Below the pieces are notes generated by a model, which was not told the origin of the DNA, searched no databases, and was given only the letters and a program-made list of their open reading frames with translations. From the NCBI GenBank assembly GCA_930367215.1, contig OV884059.1:71085393-71149392 (forward strand): a DNA stretch of 64,000 nucleotides, read 5' to 3'. The stretch is from Pollenia angustigena (Eukaryota; Arthropoda; Insecta; Diptera; Polleniidae). Both the position numbers and the translations under genes were made by a program. This document shows positions 57,785 to 64,000 of this stretch, piece by piece (within the stretch, counting starts at the first letter, position 1; each line of letters starts with the position of its first letter).

Positions 57785-58190
57785 GTAAGAAAGTATAGTC
57801 GGTCAAGCCCGACCATACGATACCCTACACCACAGTATTTAAAAACACATCATGCTTATGTATCCATATAAATATCGATTTATCTATGTTTATAAACTTC
57901 ATGAAAATCGGTTTGAAAGTTTGTGAGAGGCAAAAATTGCCCCCTACCTCCCCTTGTGGTCCTATTTTTGAAAAACTGTATAGCTAATGTGTCCCTATAG
58001 ATATGGATCTATCTATGTTTTAAATTTCATTAAAATCGGTTTGAGAGGCAGAAATTGCCCCTATCACCCCTCGTGGCTCGATTTTTTTAAAAATTTATAC
58101 ATTTTGTGTTCATATAGATATGGTTCTATATATGTTTTAAATTTCATTGAAATCGGTTTGATAGTTTCTGAGAGGAAGAAATTTCCCCCC
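57785..58190 (-). repeat. Fly-type dispersed repeat with internal tandem units, inverted relative to 36726-37425
   Basis: It starts GAAAGTATAGTCGGTCAAGC and CCTACACCACAG, the inverse of the right end at about 37380-37425. A unit of about 100 bp with ATCTATGTTTTAAATTTCAT and GAGAGGCAGAAATTGCCCC is repeated three to four times. No coding sequence. Confidence 0.7.
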
Positions 58191-58284
58191 AGACAACACA
58201 GATTCTTTTAACTGGAATATTTCCAGTAATTAAGTGTCAAATAAAAGCGAAACGTCAACAAAAGAAATAAATATAATAAAAACA

Positions 58285-58340
58285 GGGCTGCCAGATTTGA
58301 CGATTTATCGTCATACGGACGATTTTATTGTTCAGAAATT
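58285..58340 (+). mobile_element. Lone left end of a hAT-like element
   Basis: CAGGGCTGCCAGATTTGACG followed by ATTTATCGTC resembles the inverse of the end at 1100-1162. No right end found here. Confidence 0.4.
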
Positions 58341-58966
58341 AGCAAACTGTTTGCTGATTTTTTCTAAAAAAGGGACGATATTTTATTTAGTCTTTGAAAT
58401 AAGACAATTTTAAATCTTTTTATATGTTTGTTTACTAGGCATTACAAAAAAAGATATCTTTAGAAACAAGGCAGCCTTAATTTTTATATTTATCCTTATT
58501 GTGAAAATTGTCCTCGAAATTGTTTGTCTCTTCCCTAAAAAATATATTGGCAAGAGCAAAATTTCGAGGGAAAAGTGTTTACTTTTTATTCCAGTTGATT
58601 ATTTAATAGAATTGTTTGTGTTCAAAACATTAAACCATTATCCCATTTTTCAGTCAATATAGAAAAAAGTTTGAGTTAAGATGATTTAAATTAAACAATT
58701 TAAAGTGCTATATTCGGCTATGGTAAATCTTATATGCCCTTCACCATAGCATTAAAAATCGCAACAAAAGCTTAATTTCGAGAGGATACTTTCTTGTATG
58801 AGGATCAGGTGAAGTAATGAACCGACTTGTCTTTTTTTATAAAAATATTTATTTATTTTTTTTGTTCAATATGATATTTTGTCACGACTTTGCGTGATTT
58901 CTTCAGGGAAAAATAACAACTTAAAATTGTTATAGGATTAAAGAAAATAAATAATTTTATAAAAGA
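58341..58966. other. Intergenic stretch
   Basis: No gene. CTATATTCGGCTATGG at about 58710 resembles the left edge of the insertion at 33914. Confidence 0.35.
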
Positions 58967-59160
58967 CTAGCTTAACCCGGTGCGCTTCGCAACACTGCTT
59001 TAACCACTTCTTCAGTTGAGAGATATTTAATACATATATGCATCCTATTGTAGGTTTTCCCCCCTGCGCCTTCGCGCTTTATTTTTATTTTCAAAAGTGT
59101 AGTAAACCATAGGAGTGACTTCTACTAAGTTTGAACATTCTTACTACAGTATTCCAAGGA

Positions 59161-59330
59161 TAATTACCTCGACAAAAATGCCAATATTTTTGGGTAATTA
59201 TGGGGGGTAAGCATTTAAACGAATACGCTTAACTACCTCGTTGAGGTAATTATAAGAAAACTTTTAACTACCTCATTGAGGTAATTAAGCGAATTCGTTT
59301 AAATACCTCAGTGAGGTAATTAGACGTATT
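59161..59330. repeat. Array of ACCTC-nn-GAGGT dyads
   Basis: Three consecutive palindromes, AACTACCTCGTTGAGGTAAT (59231), AACTACCTCATTGAGGTAAT (59266) and AAATACCTCAGTGAGGTAAT (59301), plus TAATTACCTC at 59161. Looser GGTAATTAAGCG words follow as far as about 60290. Confidence 0.85.
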
Positions 59331-60460
59331 TATTTACAAGATAACAACTTTGATGAATGAACAAATTTAAGAGCTTTTAATGAATTTTGGTATCGATTTG
59401 TTTGTAAATAATTTACATGTTTTAGCCATTTGTATTGCACACATATTTTAAGTTATTAAAACATATTTAAATACATGCTCAGCAAATAAAAAAATTGCTT
59501 AAAATTGTGGTTAACAGATGAATTTTCTGTTGCTTTAATTTCGCCACCTACCTTAAATTTTCACTGTATAATTTTAAGCCAAATCCAGTTTTTGTTGAAG
59601 ATAAATGTTTTTCGCACCGTTTAGTAAACAATCGAATCAGAAACACTTTTTTAAGTAATCTTTTCGTGTCCGTCCCTCCATCTTGCTGTTTGTATGTCCA
59701 TGTAAACCTTGTGCGAAAAGTAAAGGTAGCAGTTTTTAGATAATTTGATAAAATTGGGTAAATACGTGTAATTGTCATAAGAGCGAAACCTATGTAAATT
59801 GTAAGAATCGGTCTATAATATCACATAGTCCCCATGCAAACTTTTAACTTTAATCTCTTTAAGACAAAATATCTCATAAATTTGGTGTACCTAGATAATA
59901 TATAACTCTTATATGAATCTTTACCTCATAACATAACTTTTAATGCAAATATTAATTTGTTGAATATTTTGCTTTTAATCAAGCCATATTTTGTTTTTTA
60001 GGCATATTTTTTTAAAAATTTCTAGTGCATATTTTCAAATTATTAACATGTAAAACTTGGTTGCATTACTTGCTGTGTTTTTGTAAAATAGTACTGAGGC
60101 AATTAAACGAATGAAATTTAGGTATAATTTTTTTTTGGGAGTTAAATATTTAAGGCAATTATCCGAATCAGGTAATTAAGCGTATGGCAATTAAACGTGG
60201 ATCTTTGTTTAAAAATGGAAGAAAAACGGGGATTTAAAACTCAAGGTAAATAAGCGTGATACGCATTTAAGCGTGGGGTAATTAACCGGGTTATACTTTA
60301 TAACAGTTCTTAAGATATGCGATATTAAACATTGGCGTCCTATGGGGGAAACCACTTCCTCCGCTGCTACTTTATTTCAATTTTGGGGCTTAGAAGATTT
60401 TACTACCAAAAGTTCAACAAAATGCGTGAAGCGGCTCTTAAGATATGACCAAATCCTTCG

Positions 60461-60857
60461 TGACGAACGCTACATTCGCACGCGTTTTCTGATTGAAATA
60501 TACACATTTGTTGGTCTTTCAAAAAAGATAGCATCAACTTATATATAGTATTTACTGACATTAATATGTACTTACAAATGGCATATATCATAATTTCTTA
60601 GCAAGTATTTGTTGCGAAATAATTGATCACAAAGTTTTGTGACGCACGCTACAAAAAGTGGAAGTAACTTCAAAGGTTGAAGTGCGTTTTCCTCATTTTT
60701 AGCGAATTTTGCATGATAAGGTATACAAAATCTGATTCCTAAATGAAAGATGAGTATAAGAGAATTCTAAACGCACTTATTTGCAGCCAAAAACTGTTGT
60801 GATTTTTTGACAAGAGCCGTGAACCCTTTGTGACGCACGCTACGTAACGCACGCTAC
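60461..60857 (+). repeat. Scattered GTGACGCACGCTAC motif
   Basis: Occurrences: GTGACGAACGCTAC (about 60460), GTGACGCACGCTAC (60639 and 60830) and GTAACGCACGCTAC (60844). The word is GC-rich in an AT-rich setting and is always in the same orientation. Confidence 0.8.
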
Positions 60858-61561
60858 AGTTTTTCCAGTGGTATTTTATGATTTTATTTTATTTATTTTA
60901 ACAAAACAAATTATATTTTTATGAATTGCATTTCTTAAACTAATTTGTTAACTAATAAATATCAACTTTTATTTTAACGAAATTTATATTTTGATAAGTC
61001 TGCTGTAAGTGCTATTTTAAGCACAAAAATCATCTAAAATAATGCTAAATTCACGTATTTTATTAAAAAATCAGCAGTGGGGTAGGATTTGGTAAAAATT
61101 ATTGCATTGATGATCATTGAAATACATATTTTTTAATATAAAAATGAAATTATACATCTAGTCTTATATTCCGTTAAAAAAAAATTCATTTGAAAAATTT
61201 TTGGTTGGTGGACTGTTTCTGGGATTTGCCCATATGCGATATTTAATATTGGCATCCAATTCCCCTGCCCCTATCGAAAAAATAAAAAGCCTATTTTATT
61301 TTTAGGGCTCACGTGATGCTACTGTAAAAATTTCAGGAAAATCGGTTCAGTAGTTTAGGAGTCTATAAGCCAACATACAAACAAACATACATACAAACAT
61401 TTTTCATTTTTATATATGGGGGATTTCATGTCAAGTACCCAATTTTGAAATCGATGTCCTCAAATTTGGATGAAATTGGATAGTAGTTTAGACACAAATT
61501 TTCAACAATATCGGTCTAAAAGTTTCTGAGTTAGTGGGGGTCAAAGTTTGACATTTTGGCC

Positions 61562-61995
61562 ATACAGGTGTTCTTTCTTATCCATGTAACTTATTATCTA
61601 TTGGTGTTAGCAAAATTTGTCCCAAGTAGTTTCGATAGCTATTTGATCCATCTTTTGAAAATTTTTTTTTTGTTTTTTAAAAAAATTTTTTAAATTTAAA
61701 ACTTTTTTTTTATTTTTTTTTTAGCGGGAATGTTTTTTTTTTTTTTTTTTTGTTCAAAAGAAAGCTTATGTATTTTCCTTTAAAGTACTTTTGGTCGCTT
61801 TTTGGGATGCGAGTGGCTTATGTAAAAAAAAAATAATTTCTAACTCTAGACAAGGGTTTTTCAATTTTTAGCATATGCTGTGTTCTTTCTCATCCATGTA
61901 ACTTATTACCTATTGGTGTTAGCAATATTTGTACCAAGTAGCTTCGATAGCTATTTGATCAATATTTTGAAAAAAATTTTTTGTGTTTTTTTTTA
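61562..61995 (+). repeat. Direct repeat of about 95 bp
   Basis: GTGTTCTTTCTTATCCATGT ... TTCGATAGCTATTTGATCCA (from 61569) recurs from 61881 with few changes, about 312 bp apart. Both copies are followed by long poly-T/poly-A tracts. Confidence 0.85.
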
Positions 61996-62039
61996 AATTT
62001 TTAAATTTTTTTTTAAATTTACAATTTTTTTTTATTTAT

Positions 62040-64000
62040 TTTTATTTATTTATTTATTTATTTGTCTATGGAAGATTATCCTTACAGACATTTTAAATTT
62101 AATATTCTTAATTTAGTGTACATTAAACATAAAATACAATACAAAATATATAAAATGATTATTTAAAACAATAAAAAATAAAAACTATGAATTTAATGAA
62201 ATAATAATTTTATTCTTAATGACATTTGAACTTGAAGAAAAATCAATAAAACTATAGAATTTGTTAAATACATTGCACATTCTAATAAGAGGATCAGCAT
62301 TAGCATAATTAGCTCTAAAACATCGAACTGATAATGGGATAAAATGACGTGATGGGCGTTGAGGAACATTAAACGAAATATTGTGTATTAGAAATCCAGA
62401 GCATACTTCACCAGTAATTATGTTGAAAATAAACGATATGTTTAACATTGTCCTACGACTTTTCAGGGTGGGCAGCTTTATAAGAGAGAGTCTAGAAGTA
62501 TACGAAGGCAAGTTTACTGGATTAAAGTTTAGTCCACGAAGACAAAAGAGCAAGAATTGCTTTTGGACGGATTCAATAGCATCGGAATGTGTGTTATATA
62601 TAGGGTCCCATATTATAGATCCATACTCTAGAATAGGTCTTACAAGTGCAGTATACAAAGTTTTTGTGACATATGGATCATTAAACTCTTTAGCCCAGCG
62701 CTTGACGAAACCAAGTACACCCCTAGCTTTATTTACTATCATAGTGATATGCGAAATAAAATTAAGTTTCGGATCAAACAGAATTCCAAGGTCTAAGAAA
62801 TTGACGGCCAATTCCAGCTGACTACCACCAAGATGATATTGTGCAGGCATCGGATTCTTTCTGACAAATCGCATATATTTACATTTATTAAGATTTAACT
62901 CCATAAGATTTATTAAGCACCATGAATAAAACGAGTTTAAGTCATTTTGGAGACGTTGTTGGTCAGAAACTTGACCATAACTAAGAAAAACTTTTACATC
63001 ATCAGCAAACATTAAAATATTTGAAGATTGAATCGCGGCAGGCAAGTCGTTAATGAACAGTGAAAAAAGAAGCGGACCAAGGTGGCTTCCCTGTGGTACT
63101 CCAGAAAGAACATCAATTCGTCTGGAACAGGTGTTTTTAAAAAGAACGGTTTGTTTTCTATTAGTTAAATATGAATAAATCCATTTAATACTAAGGTCTG
63201 TGAACCCCAAAAAATATAATTTCCTTTTGATGAGCAAATGGTTAACTTTATCGAAAGCTTTACTGAAGTCAGTGTATATAACATCAGTTTGTTCTTGTTC
63301 CAAAAATCCACGATTTATAACGGTAGTGAGTTGAAGAAGGTTTGTCGTAGTAGAGCACCTTTTTTGAAATCCATGCTGATAGGGGGGATATTAAATTGGA
63401 CACTCGATAGGATAAATATTCAGTGATGATTTTTTCAAATAATTTAGGTATAATACTAAGTTTAGCTATTCCACGGTAGTTTTCCACTTCAGACTTTTTT
63501 CCTGATTTATACAAAGGAACTATGAAAGAATTTTTCCAAACGTCTGGAAAATAACCATATTTTATTGATGCATTGAATATAATTTCTAAAGGGATGGCAA
63601 TAGCATCGGCACATTTAATTAAAATATTGCTTGGAATTTTATCCGGTCCATAGTTGTACGAAAATTTAAGGTTTTTTAGTTCCACAGATATTGTAGAAAT
63701 ATCAAGAGAAGGTATATTTATTGTTTGCTTTGCTGTTATTTCGAATGGATAATTAACAGAATCATCATAAGTAGAATCTGAATATGTTGTTGAGAAAAAA
63801 TCCGCAAATAAGTTGCTTATAGTTGCATGATCACTGGATTCATTCTGTCTAAACTTCATAGAAGAAGGGTATCCTGTTGCTCTTTTCTTAGAATTAACAA
63901 ACTTGTAAAACGATTTTGGATTACGTTTTAAATTATATTTCATTGTATTAATATAGCTATCATAAAATGGTTTATTTAGTGATGTGTATTCAGCTCGGCT
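62040..64000 (-). pseudogene. Non-LTR retrotransposon, RT region, runs off the window
   Basis: Minus strand. The upstream frame (63284-63943) has KRNPKSFYKFVNSKK, YNYGPDKIPSNILIKC and VENYRGIAKLSIIPKLFEKI. A frame change follows at a six-G run (63382-63387). The main frame (62185-63303) has YTDFSKAFDKVNHLLIKRKL, LSGVPQGSHLGPLLFSLFIN, the catalytic box FADD, then ILFDPKLNFISHITMIVNKA and VRPILEYGSIIWDPIY. It ends at a stop and a (TAAA)n tail (about 62032-62070). It belongs to the Jockey/CR1-type RT group, the same family as 33700-35407. Apart from the frameshift it is well preserved. The 5' part lies beyond 64000. Confidence 0.88.

Larger units (their letters stand above)
58967..61421 (-). mobile_element. 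Helitron-like element, minus strand, 2455 bp
   Basis: On the minus strand it begins TCCCCCATATATAAAAATG after an A and ends GCGAAGCGCACCGGG, TTAAG, CTAG before a T. A small stem TGCG-AAG-CGCA lies near the 3' end. Leading sequence with runs of TGTTTGTATG and CTGAACCGATTTTCCTGAAA is typical of insect elements of this kind. No Rep/helicase frame. It contains two short-motif arrays (59161-59330 and 60461-60857). Confidence 0.5.

Noticed and set aside
58967..61421. CRISPR-like array because of the regularly spaced dyads
   Set aside because: The dyads are short and unevenly spaced, lie in a eukaryotic transposon and have no spacer structure.

Overview
The window looks like nuclear DNA of a higher (calyptrate-type) fly. 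It is AT-rich, crowded with transposable elements, and carries one host protein gene whose exons are separated by long, transposon-filled introns. The host gene is the 3' part of a plus-strand zona pellucida (ZP) domain membrane protein. Four exons (143-270, 8799-8946, 9100-9222, 12670-14090) join with matching splice phases into one 605-residue reading frame that ends at 14088-14090; its 5' exons lie left of the window. The only other host-derived coding sequence recognised is a decayed minus-strand asparaginyl-tRNA synthetase fragment near 52.0-52.5 kb.

Almost everything else is a transposon graveyard. Ten hAT-type DNA elements can be delimited by terminal inverted repeats (TIRs) plus 8-bp target-site duplications (TSDs): 2484-3425, 17467-18804, 19379-20074, 21068-26881, 22957-26362, 23665-25104, 41242-48187, 48515-49342, 52785-53952 and 54955-56404. 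Three of these (21068-26881 > 22957-26362 > 23665-25104) are nested three deep, and the outer one carries a broken DUF4371/ZMYM-like hAT transposase. A second family of small palindromic elements has 3-bp TAA/TTA duplications (PIF/Harbinger-like). There are also Helitron-like elements (3835-6367 and a minus-strand 58967-61421) and a Tc1-like element with about 230-bp TIRs (50277-51912).

Retroelements include a near-intact non-LTR element (42246-46720) with a perfect 14-bp TSD. Its ORF1 is intact, with three zinc knuckles, and its ORF2 has endonuclease and reverse transcriptase (RT) domains but one in-frame stop and a shortened C terminus. There are also three degenerate non-LTR fragments (15725-17060, 33700-35407, 62040-64000), a Penelope-like remnant (35640-36695), a more GC-rich BEL/Pao-like gag fragment (about 39.18-39.96 kb) and a tRNA-like SINE candidate (about 9955-10040).

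The most unusual signal is a dispersed repeat, seen five times, that contains a hammerhead ribozyme-like fold. The best copy (54665-54728) has the CTGATGA and GAAA core boxes, stem II, a minimal stem III and a long stem I around a predicted cleavage site after position 54714. Two copies sit in about 415-bp direct repeats (54421-54836 and 57074-57488), the arrangement expected of Penelope-like or retrozyme-type retroelements. All identifications come from reading the sequence; no database comparison was possible.
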